Source: Gilvimarinus gilvus | GTDB taxonomy: Bacteria; Pseudomonadota; Gammaproteobacteria; Pseudomonadales; Cellvibrionaceae | Direction of reading: 5' to 3' | Assembly (NCBI RefSeq): GCF_030518155.1 | Contig: NZ_JAULRU010000569.1 | Location: 1 to 64,000 of the forward strand | DNA: 64,000 nt | Shown: piece by piece, positions 9,934 through 19,215 of the stretch | Layout: every line of letters starts with the position of its first letter | Position numbering within the stretch: the stretch's first letter is position 1 | Made by a program: the position numbers and the translations under genes | Notes under the pieces: generated by a model | What the model was told of the DNA's origin: nothing | The model's input: only the letters and a program-made list of their open reading frames with translations | The model's database searches: none

Positions 9934-10407
9934 ATGCCCGACAATCACACTCTGCCAAATTCAACCCCAGTTAGCGCTGGCGTGCTTAAACGCTTCTCCG
10001 CTATGGTTTACGATAGCTTGCTTTTACTTGCCATCAGTATCGCCTATGGCGCACTTGCGTTGACGATAAAAGTAATTGTACTGGGAGAAGTGCTGCAAGA
10101 GGGTGAAAAAGCCAGCCTTGGCCCTGCAGGCTTTGTTGGGTGGGTACTGGTGCTGATGGCCTTCTACGGCTTGTTTTGGAGTAAGTTCGGCCAGACACTG
10201 GGAATGAGAGCCTGGCGTCTGCAGGTTACCGATACCGAAGGCAAATTTCCAAGTTTTAGTCGCGGGTTACTCCGATGCCTATGTGCTTGCTTATCCCTAG
10301 CCACATGCGGGCTAGGCTACTTCTGGCTATGGTTCGACAAAGATCGTTTAACCTTACACGATAGATTGAGTGGCACACGAGTATGGCAGCGACCGAAAGA
10401 AAAGTAA
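9934..10407 (+). CDS. RDD family membrane protein
   Basis: The 157-residue protein has the RDD layout: an N-terminal KRFSAMVYDSLLLLAISIAYG helix with the Arg...Asp pair partly substituted, a second helix around 60-85, the GQTLGMRAWRLQV motif between helices, and a final hydrophobic stretch followed by LTLHDRLSGTRVW. RDD proteins are small inner-membrane proteins, some implicated in ion transport or membrane-protein assembly. The ATG at 9934 is preferred over an upstream TTG. It is 30 bp downstream of the cyclase/FHA gene and converges on lptG. Confidence 0.85.
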   Translation: MPDNHTLPNSTPVSAGVLKRFSAMVYDSLLLLAISIAYGALALTIKVIVLGEVLQEGEKASLGPAGFVGWVLVLMAFYGLFWSKFGQTLGMRAWRLQVTDTEGKFPSFSRGLLRCLCACLSLATCGLGYFWLWFDKDRLTLHDRLSGTRVWQRPKEK

Positions 10408-10435
10408 CGCCATTGTATGCCGCTTTTAGCGCGTA

Positions 10436-11497
10436 TTAACCTGAGCGTTTCAATAGATAGACACCCAACCCAGCGCACACAGCAATCGGAACTATCACCG
10501 CAATCAACGGTGCAAAGCCAAATACAATACTGGATGGTCCCAGCAAACTCTGTAGCAGCCTAAAGCCGATGCCAAACACCACCCCAGTGAATATTCGCTG
10601 CCCCATACTGACCTCTCGCAAAGGCCCAAACACAAAGGAAATCGCGATAAGAACCAAACTGGCGGTTGCTACAGGCTGAAAAACTTTTTGCCAAAAGGCT
10701 AATTTGTACTCACTGGCATACAAGTTTTGCTCCGTTAAATATTCCACGTACTGATGCAAACTGGCGATGGACAAAGTTTCCGGAGCGACGGCAACAATAT
10801 TGAGCAACGCAGGGGTCAACTCTGTTTCCCAGCGCCTTTCTGGCAGTTTCTCTGCAGTGGTACCCGTTGCAGTGAATTCGGTAACGGAAACCCCCTCCTC
10901 CAGCCAATACTCGCCATTAAAGCTTGCTTTACGCGTGAAACTCGCCTGAGTGAGCTCACCCTTGTCATTGAATGTATAGCGGCGAAAGCCAAACAATTGT
11001 CCGTCTGGCTGCACGACGTTGAAGTAAAAATACTGATTGCCTTCGCGGTGCCATACTCCGCGCTTCGACTGATCCTCAACGGTATACCCCAAAGCCAGCG
11101 AGCGACGGCTTTCGGCAACCTGATCGGCGTACGGAATAACATACTCGCCCAAAGCAATAGCACAGACAATAAACAACAGCACCGGCTGCAATACAATCCA
11201 AACAATGCGGGCGACCGATACCCCTGCGGCACGCACTATCACCAATTCACTGGAGCTGGCTAACGCCCCCAACCCAATGAGACAGCCAACCAGAACGGCA
11301 TAGGGCAAATACTGATAGACGCTGGTGGGGAGACGCCAGAGTATGTACACCAACATTTCATAGAAAGTGTAGTTGGCTCGCAAGCTGTTGAGCTGATCCA
11401 TTACCTGGCCGATAAAATCGAGACACAACACTAAAACCAGCACGGCTAATATGGAAAAAAAGACGTGTTTGGCAATGTAGAACCTGAGTTTAGTCAT
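10436..11497 (-). CDS. lptG: LPS export ABC transporter permease LptG
   Basis: LptG forms with LptF and LptB2 the inner-membrane ABC transporter that extracts lipopolysaccharide and feeds it to the LptA bridge. The 353-residue protein has N-terminal helices, a periplasmic beta-jellyroll region in the middle (about 130-260), and three C-terminal helices with QPVATASLVLIAISFVFGPLR. The ATG at 11497 overlaps the lptF stop by four bases (ATGA), so translation is coupled. The longer frame upstream lies inside lptF. Confidence 0.95.
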   Translation of the reverse strand: MTKLRFYIAKHVFFSILAVLVLVLCLDFIGQVMDQLNSLRANYTFYEMLVYILWRLPTSVYQYLPYAVLVGCLIGLGALASSSELVIVRAAGVSVARIVWIVLQPVLLFIVCAIALGEYVIPYADQVAESRRSLALGYTVEDQSKRGVWHREGNQYFYFNVVQPDGQLFGFRRYTFNDKGELTQASFTRKASFNGEYWLEEGVSVTEFTATGTTAEKLPERRWETELTPALLNIVAVAPETLSIASLHQYVEYLTEQNLYASEYKLAFWQKVFQPVATASLVLIAISFVFGPLREVSMGQRIFTGVVFGIGFRLLQSLLGPSSIVFGFAPLIAVIVPIAVCAGLGVYLLKRSG

Positions 11498-12579
11498 TGC
11501 CCGCTCCGATTTAATTTTCTCAGCAGTCGCTCTGGGCCCCAAAAGACAACCGCTGCGATCAGCAAGAACAAACTGTGGACCAGCCACAATCCGGGCATTA
11601 GCGGAAATTCACCGCCCTCAATGGAGCTGCGCACGGAGCTCAATGCCGCCACATACACTAAATATAAAATAATGGCCGGCAACATTTTTAAATACCGCCC
11701 CTGGCGTGGGTTTGTCCGACTCAGCGGCACTGCAATTAACGCGACCACCAGCACCATGATTGGCATCGATATACGCCACTGCAGTGCGGCTCTACTCTCC
11801 AGGCCGGCTGCTGCAAATAGCGACAAAGTCGTCTTGGCATCGGCCGCATTGGGCTGCGCCGCCGACACTTCAGGTTCAGGGAGGTGCTGGCCCAGTCGCG
11901 CAAACTCCGTGATTTGGAATTCAGCCGAGCCAGGACGGCCTTGATAGCGAACACCATTGTGCAATTCAAGATAACGTTGGTTGTATTGAGGGTGATTAAT
12001 CTGTTTACCACTTTCTGCCACCGCAACTGTCGAGCCGCCGGGGCCCAACTGGGCTAAAAATAGCTTATTCAGTTGCCGTCGATCGGCACTAACATTTTGC
12101 ACATAGGCGAAACTGGTATCTCCAATACGCTGAAAATGACCTGGCCGCAGCATAGTAAATTCATTGCGAGAACGTTGCTCGGCGAACAGCTGCTCGGTCT
12201 TGGCAGCCCCCCACGGGCTCACCCACAGGCTCATACTGCCGACCAAGACCGCTACCACCGCTGCGGGTACCATCGTCATAGCAATTAAGCGTGTGGGACT
12301 CATGCCACAGGCCGAAAGCACCACCATCTCACTGTCCATGTACATACGCCCGTAGGCAAGCAAAATAGCAATAAGGAAACCCAGCGGAATCACCAACTCC
12401 AAAAAGCCAGGCAGGCGATAAAACATAATCGCGAAGAGCACATCGACGGCGAGTTTGCCAGTCGCGGCTTCGGCCAGATATTTTACAAACCGGCCGCTCA
12501 TGATAATCAGCAGCAAAGTACCGCTGACCGCCACCATTGTCAGGAGGATTTCCCGTGCGAGATAACGGTATATGATCAA
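11494..12579 (-). CDS. lptF: LPS export ABC transporter permease LptF
   Basis: LptF is the partner permease of LptG. The 361 residues begin with MIIYRYLAREILLTMVAVSG and have the same fold: membrane helices, a central periplasmic jellyroll, then C-terminal helices with WRISMPIMVLVVALIAVPLSRTNPRQGRY. It is first in the lptF-lptG pair and is divergent from pepA, with 192 bp between the two starts that must hold promoters for both directions. This lptF/pepA arrangement is common in gammaproteobacteria. Confidence 0.95.
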   Translation of the reverse strand: MIIYRYLAREILLTMVAVSGTLLLIIMSGRFVKYLAEAATGKLAVDVLFAIMFYRLPGFLELVIPLGFLIAILLAYGRMYMDSEMVVLSACGMSPTRLIAMTMVPAAVVAVLVGSMSLWVSPWGAAKTEQLFAEQRSRNEFTMLRPGHFQRIGDTSFAYVQNVSADRRQLNKLFLAQLGPGGSTVAVAESGKQINHPQYNQRYLELHNGVRYQGRPGSAEFQITEFARLGQHLPEPEVSAAQPNAADAKTTLSLFAAAGLESRAALQWRISMPIMVLVVALIAVPLSRTNPRQGRYLKMLPAIILYLVYVAALSSVRSSIEGGEFPLMPGLWLVHSLFLLIAAVVFWGPERLLRKLNRSGQ

Positions 12580-12771
12580 ACTATGAACACCTCAAATATC
12601 GTGTCTCAGGCTGTGACACCAGAAGCGGTTTGGCCTGCGTAGCGAGCGTGGTAAACTCTACTGAGACTGTAACTGTGCGCGGTATTATCCCGCAATGCGG
12701 TGATTTTGTCTCGCCGCTTACATAATCGACCATACCGCTACCGTAACATTAATTGAACGCTGAGGATTATT

Positions 12772-14247
12772 ATGCAAATTCAAGCCAAATCCAGTGAGGC
12801 CGTCAAACTCAAAGCCGACGCAATCGTTGTTGGCGTATTTGAGGGTAGGCAGTTGTCTTCTGCCGCCAAAGCTATTAATACCGCTGGTAAGGGCGCCCTC
12901 GCAACAATCCTCAGTCAGGAAAATTTCACCGGCAGCGCAGGTGCCACCCTCACCTTAGTCCAAAGTGTCGGACAAGCGGCCACCCGATTGGTTCTGCTGG
13001 GTATGGGCAAATCAGACAAAGGTGAGATCAGCTGCGACAGCTTTAAGTCTGCCATTCGACAACTACCTGCGCTCGGCAAGTCGTATCGTCACATCGGAAT
13101 CGACCTGACAGGCGTCACTGTACACAATACGGGCACTAAATCTGTCAGTAAGCAGATTGCAAAATCTGTACAGACCAGCCTCTGGCAATTTTCCCAGTTT
13201 AAAAGTGAGAAACCGCACAAGCCAGCGCTGCAAAAAATTACCCTGCTGAGCGATAAAAAACTCACCACGGCGCTCAACTCGGGCGCCAAGGAAGGCCTTG
13301 CTCTGGCGCTCGGCATTAACTACGCCCGCGAACTCAGCAACCTTCCAGGCAACGTATGCACGCCAAGCTATCTCGCCAAGCAAGCACGCGCAATGGTACG
13401 AGGGCGCCAGGATTCATCCGTCAAAGTGCTATCAGAGAAACAGATGAAGGAGCTGGGAATGGGTGCGTTCCTCTCGGTATCTGCAGGTAGCGAAGAACCC
13501 GGCCACATGATCATACTGGAGTACCGGGGGGCCGCCAAAAGCCAGGCTCCTGCGGCGTTAGTGGGAAAAGGTATTACATTTGATACCGGCGGTATTAGTA
13601 TTAAGCCCGGCGCAGGCATGGACGAAATGAAGTTTGATATGTGTGGCGCCGCCAGTGTGCTGGGTACATTTAAAGCTCTGCTCGAAATTAAACCGAAAAT
13701 CAACGTGGTGGCCGTTATTGCCGCGGCAGAGAACATGCCCTCGGGTAAAGCCACCAAACCTGGCGATATCGTCACCACCATGTCTGGCCAAACCGTTGAA
13801 ATCCTCAATACAGACGCCGAAGGCCGACTGGTATTGTGCGATGCCCTCACCTACGTACAACGCTATAAGCCAAGTTCAATTGTCGATGTCGCCACCTTAA
13901 CCGGGGCATGCGTAATCGCTTTAGGCAGTCATGCCCACGGTTTATACAGCAACGATGAAGAGCTCGCTGAAGCTCTTTTGGATGCGGGTAAAGCGGCTGA
14001 CGATAGAGCTTGGCATATGCCTTTGTGGGACGAGTATCAAAAACAGCTAGACAGCAACTTTGCAGATATGGCGAATATTGGTGGTCGCGAAGCCGGAAGC
14101 GTAACCGCCGCATGTTACCTGTCCCGCTTTGTTAAAGGTTGTAAGTGGGCTCACCTGGATATAGCAGGTACCGCATGGAAATCTGGCGGAGCTAAAGGAG
14201 CGACAGGTCGCCCGGTTAGCCTGTTACTGGAATACCTGACACGTTAG
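12772..14247 (+). CDS. pepA: Cytosol leucyl aminopeptidase PepA
   Basis: PepA is a cytosolic two-metal M17 aminopeptidase that removes N-terminal residues from peptides; in E. coli it also binds DNA in Xer recombination. The 491-residue protein has a divergent N-terminal macro-like domain and a C-terminal catalytic domain. The latter has [31 protein letters not shown], the family signature [10 protein letters not shown] (about 345-354), and [17 protein letters not shown] lies upstream of the ATG. It is divergent from lptFG and 13 bp ahead of holC. Confidence 0.97.
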   Translation: MQIQAKSSEAVKLKADAIVVGVFEGRQLSSAAKAINTAGKGALATILSQENFTGSAGATLTLVQSVGQAATRLVLLGMGKSDKGEISCDSFKSAIRQLPALGKSYRHIGIDLTGVTVHNTGTKSVSKQIAKSVQTSLWQFSQFKSEKPHKPALQKITLLSDKKLTTALNSGAKEGLALALGINYARELSNLPGNVCTPSYLAKQARAMVRGRQDSSVKVLSEKQMKELGMGAFLSVSAGSEEPGHMIILEYRGAAKSQAPAALVGKGITFDTGGISIKPGAGMDEMKFDMCGAASVLGTFKALLEIKPKINVVAVIAAAENMPSGKATKPGDIVTTMSGQTVEILNTDAEGRLVLCDALTYVQRYKPSSIVDVATLTGACVIALGSHAHGLYSNDEELAEALLDAGKAADDRAWHMPLWDEYQKQLDSNFADMANIGGREAGSVTAACYLSRFVKGCKWAHLDIAGTAWKSGGAKGATGRPVSLLLEYLTR

Positions 14248-14260
14248 CGCTTTCATACAG

Positions 14261-14680
14261 ATGACCCGCATCGATTTTTACGTACTACAAGCAAGCGAGC
14301 CTCAGGCTCGCTACCCCCTCGCTTGCCGCTTGCTCGACAAAGCAATCAAAGGCGGCCATCAGGTGGTGGTTGCCCTTAACTCCGACGAGCAGCAATCTGC
14401 GCTAGAGCACGCTTTGCTCAATCATCGTCCAGAGTCCTTTTTGCCTTTCCGGTCAAGCGACCAAGAGGACTGCGCTGAGCCCATTATTCTGGATTGTAAA
14501 AATTTAAGCCAGCAACACGACCTTTTGCTATGTCTTGGGCATGAGCTACCGGAGAACTTCAGTCAATATCAACGGCTGATCGAAATCGTAACCCAGGATG
14601 AAGCCACGTTAGGCAGTACGCGTCATCATTGGGCGTTTTTCAAAGAGCGAGGTTATCCGGTTCACCATCACACTCTGTAA
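14261..14680 (+). CDS. holC: DNA polymerase III subunit chi
   Basis: HolC is the chi subunit of the clamp loader. It links the polymerase III holoenzyme to single-strand-binding protein. The 139-residue protein has the chi N-terminus MTRIDFYVLQ, RYPLACRLLDKAIKGGHQVVV, and the conserved RPESFLPF segment. It lies 13 bp after pepA, the usual arrangement. Confidence 0.93.
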   Translation: MTRIDFYVLQASEPQARYPLACRLLDKAIKGGHQVVVALNSDEQQSALEHALLNHRPESFLPFRSSDQEDCAEPIILDCKNLSQQHDLLLCLGHELPENFSQYQRLIEIVTQDEATLGSTRHHWAFFKERGYPVHHHTL

Positions 14681-14725
14681 ATTTTCAGCAGCACTTGTCA
14701 TAGGTAAACGCTACAGGTATTCGCA

Positions 14726-15682
14726 ATGACCAAAGATCGGGAAAAAACCAAAACTGAGTTACTGCAGGAGCTGGAATCTATTCAGGGTTTACTCGATGAC
14801 GATGATATTCCAATGCTGAGCGAGGTAATAGAAAAGTTAGAGCCTGCAAGCAGTGACATACATAATAGTATGAATGACCGCCCCCTAAGTGTTGACGAGT
14901 ACCAAAGTTTACGCAGTGCCTACGACGACCTAAAACAAGAATTTGCGCAAAGGGAAAACACACTTGCCGACCTGCAATCAAATTCTGACAACAGCACGAC
15001 TCAACCTGAAGGCACAGCAAATTTTTTGCAAACGTCATTTGACAGACCGAGCGAGGAAGAAAACCTCGAGCTTGATTTAGGAGGTCCTACCACACCAAAC
15101 GAACAAAGCGAAAGTTTCACTGTTCAAGTCAGTGAGCTTGCCAATGAACAAACAGCAGCCTCCTCTACGCTGCCGTTACCAGGTCAGCAGGCGCTGTTTA
15201 ATCCGCTATCGGACGCCAGCACCAGTGAGGCATCCCAACAGGCCCCAGAAAATTCCGATACTGATCTGAACAACGGCCGTAACACCGCACCGACCGATGA
15301 TAGCCCCCCCGCTATTGACGAGAATGAAATTAAAACTGCAACGCCCGCGGTCGCGCCGAGTACGGATGACACTGACAGCGCCTCCGATGCAGATAATATT
15401 AGTGAAACAAGCAAGCATAACGAGGAGGCGGCAGAAGCGGTTAAATCAAGCGCTAAAGCCACCGGCGAGAATCCCTTTCTTCCACAGCATATCCGCGCGC
15501 GTTTGCGCGGCAATCGGGCAGGCGACTTTGCGTTACAGGATACCATCCAACCTCGCGAATACACGCGCGGTCAACTGGTAAACGAGTTGATAGACAGTGT
15601 AATGCCCGACATAGAGGATACTTTACGCTTAAAGCTCGCCGCTATGAGTGATGAGCAAATTAAAAAATTACTCGATACTTAA
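14726..15682 (+). CDS. Acidic, low-complexity protein of unknown function
   Basis: The 318-residue product has no recognisable enzyme motif. The N-terminal 60 residues are predicted helical and acidic (LLDDDDIPMLSEVIEKL). A long Ser/Thr/Asp/Glu/Ala-rich stretch (about 90-250) looks disordered. A short conserved-looking C-terminus follows (ENPFLPQHIRARLRGNR, then helices ending SDEQIKKLLDT). Proteins of this type often sit between holC and valS in Pseudomonas and relatives, but here valS is absent and a convergent MFS gene follows. Its stop shares the palindrome TTAA with that gene's stop. Function unknown. Confidence 0.7.
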   Translation: MTKDREKTKTELLQELESIQGLLDDDDIPMLSEVIEKLEPASSDIHNSMNDRPLSVDEYQSLRSAYDDLKQEFAQRENTLADLQSNSDNSTTQPEGTANFLQTSFDRPSEEENLELDLGGPTTPNEQSESFTVQVSELANEQTAASSTLPLPGQQALFNPLSDASTSEASQQAPENSDTDLNNGRNTAPTDDSPPAIDENEIKTATPAVAPSTDDTDSASDADNISETSKHNEEAAEAVKSSAKATGENPFLPQHIRARLRGNRAGDFALQDTIQPREYTRGQLVNELIDSVMPDIEDTLRLKLAAMSDEQIKKLLDT

Positions 15683-16869
15683 CGCTCAGTAGTCACCGCA
15701 GCAAACAGCAACAAAGCCAATACGACCAAAAATATATTCGCCACAAACACACTTTGATATCCAAAAAGCTCCGCCACCCCACCAACCAACGCACTACTCA
15801 ACAAGGTGCCCACATGGGTGGTATTGGTATAAAGTGCCGACGCACTACCCGCCCGCCCCGGCAGCATTGTCTGCACTACAGACACCCCAATGCCCGCTAA
15901 AACTCCGATAAAAATGGCGTTTGCAAACTGCAGCGCAAATAGTTGCCACAAAGAAGTGGCGAAATAAACCCCAACATACAAAATTAAAGCAGCAATACCA
16001 CTGGCGCGAACCAAAACCAGCGGATTGATTCGACTTGCCAGCACTCCTGCTAGCAACATAACAGGCACTTCGAGCCCGGCCGCCGCCCCCATTATCCAAC
16101 CAATCCAACCAGTCTCTATACCCAAATTACGTGTTAAATGCAGAGGCAGACTTATCAGGTAAGCATTGTTTACACACCAAAAAACCGAGAAGGCTAAACT
16201 GCAATACAGCAGCGACACTCGCGCCTTGCGATCAAGCCCTGTGAGCAAGCGAACTTTGGTTTTCGGTTGTTCTGTCTGCAATGGATCTAACTTCAAGGCA
16301 GGCAGCAACTTCGGACTAATAACAGCGACTGCGGCAAATAAACCCGCCGCGACCAGATATAAGCGAGTGAAACCAAAGTGGCTGACAATCAAAAACCCAG
16401 CCGGTGGGCCCGCAACCCAGGCAAAGGCAATTTGCGCTCGTACAGCGGCATTGAAAAGCGCAATACGTTCAAGCGGCAGATGACTTTCAGCGTACTCAAG
16501 ACTGTAGGCCAAAATTTGTGAAAACGACACCATCGCCAGACTCAACAAAAAAATGGCCGACAATGAGGTTAACCAGTAGTGGCGAGAGTACGCAAACACC
16601 AGTGCTCCAACAATGCCAACAGCACATAACCCAACCACTAAGGCGCGCCGATCACGCAAAGAGTCGGACCACTCTCCAATTAGGTGATTATAAATAATGC
16701 TGCCAACAGCAATGCCAGCATAGGGAACGCCTACCCAAAACGGACTAACACCAACCTCTTCAGCAAAAAAAATACTTAAGGTTGGCAGCAGCAATGCACC
16801 CACAACACCCGTGGCAAACGTTAGAAAGTAAATACCCAGAGCTACCGGCTGTAACAATGCCTTGACCAC
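15679..16869 (-). CDS. MFS transporter, sugar efflux (SET)-type
   Basis: The 396-residue product has about twelve hydrophobic helices and the MFS arrangement of two six-helix halves with a charged central loop (about 195-220). Segments such as LLPTLSIFFAEEVGVSPFWVG, LIGEWSDSLRDRRALV (motif A-like) and LEYAESHLPLERIALFNAAVRAQIAFAWVAGPPAGF resemble SetA/SetB-type sugar efflux transporters. The frame is open from a TTG at 16893. The GTG at 16869 is chosen because GAGG lies five bases before it. It is convergent with the acidic gene, overlapping by four bases. The substrate is not deducible. Confidence 0.82.
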   Translation of the reverse strand: MVKALLQPVALGIYFLTFATGVVGALLLPTLSIFFAEEVGVSPFWVGVPYAGIAVGSIIYNHLIGEWSDSLRDRRALVVGLCAVGIVGALVFAYSRHYWLTSLSAIFLLSLAMVSFSQILAYSLEYAESHLPLERIALFNAAVRAQIAFAWVAGPPAGFLIVSHFGFTRLYLVAAGLFAAVAVISPKLLPALKLDPLQTEQPKTKVRLLTGLDRKARVSLLYCSLAFSVFWCVNNAYLISLPLHLTRNLGIETGWIGWIMGAAAGLEVPVMLLAGVLASRINPLVLVRASGIAALILYVGVYFATSLWQLFALQFANAIFIGVLAGIGVSVVQTMLPGRAGSASALYTNTTHVGTLLSSALVGGVAELFGYQSVFVANIFLVVLALLLFAAVTTER

Positions 16870-17166
16870 AATCACCTCGATGTAGTGATACAAATTTAAA
16901 TGGAAAACTCCCGAGCAAACAGTCGCTATTCACTAGTCGGCTGAAGTAATCGAACAGCTCAGGCGAAAATCTTCAGTAAGGAGCGAGAGCCCAATTGCGA
17001 CGGTTAACCTTTGGAGCCTGTCAATAGCAAGCCAAATTAAAGATCCCCGCAGACCGAAAGTCCTTTAATTTGTACAAACGACTGCGAAAATAATCGAAAA
17101 CAAAAACAGGCAGAACCAAAACTTGATCTCTCATCATATACCCGACAACAATCAAGTCGCACGCAA
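16870..17166. other. Intergenic region between MFS gene and aceF
   Basis: No gene is recognised. The right end leads into the aceF terminator and the left end should hold the MFS promoter. No clear repeat, RNA gene or operator was found. Confidence 0.4.
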
Positions 17167-17167
17167 C

Positions 17168-17212
17168 AAAAAAGCCCAGCGGGACAAGTCCACGCTGGGC
17201 TTCTCTTTTTTG
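17168..17212 (-). terminator. Terminator of the aceEF operon
   Basis: GCCCAGCG (17174-17181) pairs with CGCTGGGC (17193-17200) around an 11-base loop. On the minus strand the stem is followed by six T, and a T-rich tract flanks the other side, so it can stop transcription in both directions. It lies about 10 bp beyond the aceF stop. Confidence 0.85.
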
Positions 17213-17224
17213 ACGCTCTGGCTA

Positions 17225-19108
17225 TTACAGCAGTAGACGACGCACGTCAGCGATAACGGCCGTCAGATAAGTAAAGAAGCGACCGGCGTCAGCACCGTTA
17301 ATGGCACGGTGATCATAAGACAGAGCCAGCGGCAACATATTGCGCGGCTCAAATTCTTTACCGTTCCATACAGGTTTCATTTGCGCTTTAGAAACCCCCA
17401 GAATAGCCACTTCAGGAGCATTAACAATAGGCGTAAAGCCGTTGCCACCCATAGCGCCCAAGCTAGAGATAGTAAAGCAACCGCCCTGCATATCGGCAGC
17501 GGTTAATTTTCCATCACGCGCCTTTTTCACCAAAGCGGTGAAATCATCGGCCAACTCCCACAAACCTTTCTTATCGACATCGCGAATCACTGGCACCATC
17601 AAGCCATTTGGCGTATCCACTGCAACACCAATGTGCACATACTTCTTCTGGACAATATGCTCACCATCGTGGTGTATGGACACATTAAAGCTTGGCTCAG
17701 CAACTAATGCCGCAGCAGCAGCCTTCAACAGAAATGGCAATGGTGTTAACTTGCTTCCGCGCTTCTCAGCTTCAGCCTTCAGACCTTTGCGGAAAGCTTC
17801 CAGCTCGGTAATGTCTGCATCATCCCATTGTGTAACGTGTGGAATGTTCAGCCAATTACGAACCATGTTGTCCGCGGTAAGCTTTTTGATTTTGCTCATT
17901 TTCACGGTGTCAATTTCACCAAATTTGGCAAAATCGACCGCCGGGATTGCAGGTATACCACTACCGCCTGTTGCAACACCGCCACCAGATTGCGTTGTCG
18001 TAACAATATTTTTCACATAATTACGCAAATCATCTTTGGTAATTCGCGAACGCGGCCCTGTGCCTTTAACCTTGCTCAAATCAGCACCCAACTGACGCGC
18101 CAACTTGCGAACCGAAGGTCCGGCATATACATCGGCACTATTGTTGGCAACGGCTTCGTTATCTGCCGTCACAGGTGAGCCCGCGGATGTGGTTTTAGCA
18201 GGAGCCGCCGGAGCAGATACTGCCGGAGCGGCTTCGGATTTTGGTGCCGATGCCGCCGGGGCCGGAGCTGAACCTTCCAGCTGACAAATCAAGTCACCCT
18301 GAGAAACTTTATCGCCTTCTTTAATGGCTAGTTTCACAACTTTGCCGGCCGCGGGAGCTGGAATTTCCATTGAAGCCTTGTCAGTCTCAAGAACAATCAA
18401 GGTATCACCTTCACCAACCTCATCGCCTTCTGCAACGGACAGCTCAATAACATCTACGCCTTCAGCACCGCCAATATCAGGAACCGGTACGTCCTGTATC
18501 GCAACGCCACCGTCGGCTGGAGCTGGTGCCGGCGCAGAAGCGGACTCGGCCACTGCGGCTGGTGCTGCTGACTCGCTGGTCATTACGCCCAGCGTGTCGC
18601 CCTGCGATACTTTATCGCCTTCCTTCAAAGCGATGCTGACAATAGTGCCGGCAGCCGGGGCTGGAATTTCCATTGAGGCTTTATCAGTTTCTAGCACAAC
18701 AAGTGAGTCGCCTTCGGCCACTGTGTCGCCTGCTGCAACGCACACTTCAATGACGTCGACATTATCCGAGCCGCCTAAGTCTGGCACAATAATTGGCTGC
18801 TCTGTGGCGGCCGCCGGTTCAGCAGCCGGGGCTGATTCAGCGGGTGCTGGCGCCTGCGGCGCATCTGCGGCAGATGTTTCCACCTCAACAATCAGATCAC
18901 CTTCGGAAACCTTATCGCCCTCTTTTACTTTAATCGCCTTGACGACACCGGCAACGGTGCTTGGCACTTCCATCGATGCTTTATCGGTTTCCAGTACCAC
19001 CAAAGAATCGTCCAACTCGACGGTATCGCCTACAGCAACCGAAATTTCGATAACGTCTACGTTCTCAGAGCCACCAATATCCGGGACCTTTACTGATTCA
19101 ATTGCCAC
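17225..19108 (-). CDS. aceF: Pyruvate dehydrogenase E2 (dihydrolipoamide acetyltransferase)
   Basis: E2 is the core of the pyruvate dehydrogenase complex. It carries acetyl groups on lipoyl-lysines and passes them to CoA. The 627-residue protein has three lipoyl domains, each with the lipoylated Lys in ETDKASME (about 43, 146 and 250). They are separated by Ala/Pro/Glu-rich linkers. A peripheral-subunit-binding domain follows (AGPSVRKLARQLGADLSKV, about 330-365), then the catalytic domain ending with SYDHRAINGADAGRF (His and Asp active-site motif). Three lipoyl domains is the E. coli-like number. It lies 107 bp after aceE and ends at a strong terminator. Confidence 0.97.
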   Translation of the reverse strand: MAIESVKVPDIGGSENVDVIEISVAVGDTVELDDSLVVLETDKASMEVPSTVAGVVKAIKVKEGDKVSEGDLIVEVETSAADAPQAPAPAESAPAAEPAAATEQPIIVPDLGGSDNVDVIEVCVAAGDTVAEGDSLVVLETDKASMEIPAPAAGTIVSIALKEGDKVSQGDTLGVMTSESAAPAAVAESASAPAPAPADGGVAIQDVPVPDIGGAEGVDVIELSVAEGDEVGEGDTLIVLETDKASMEIPAPAAGKVVKLAIKEGDKVSQGDLICQLEGSAPAPAASAPKSEAAPAVSAPAAPAKTTSAGSPVTADNEAVANNSADVYAGPSVRKLARQLGADLSKVKGTGPRSRITKDDLRNYVKNIVTTTQSGGGVATGGSGIPAIPAVDFAKFGEIDTVKMSKIKKLTADNMVRNWLNIPHVTQWDDADITELEAFRKGLKAEAEKRGSKLTPLPFLLKAAAAALVAEPSFNVSIHHDGEHIVQKKYVHIGVAVDTPNGLMVPVIRDVDKKGLWELADDFTALVKKARDGKLTAADMQGGCFTISSLGAMGGNGFTPIVNAPEVAILGVSKAQMKPVWNGKEFEPRNMLPLALSYDHRAINGADAGRFFTYLTAVIADVRRLLL

Positions 19109-19215
19109 TTTAAATCCTCGCTACTTTATTCAGTCCGCCCAAGCTTTTGGCCCGGGCGCAAATTATCCAGTGATCTTGCAGCCGCACCATGGCGGCTACT
19201 GGGTCGCGGTAGCGA

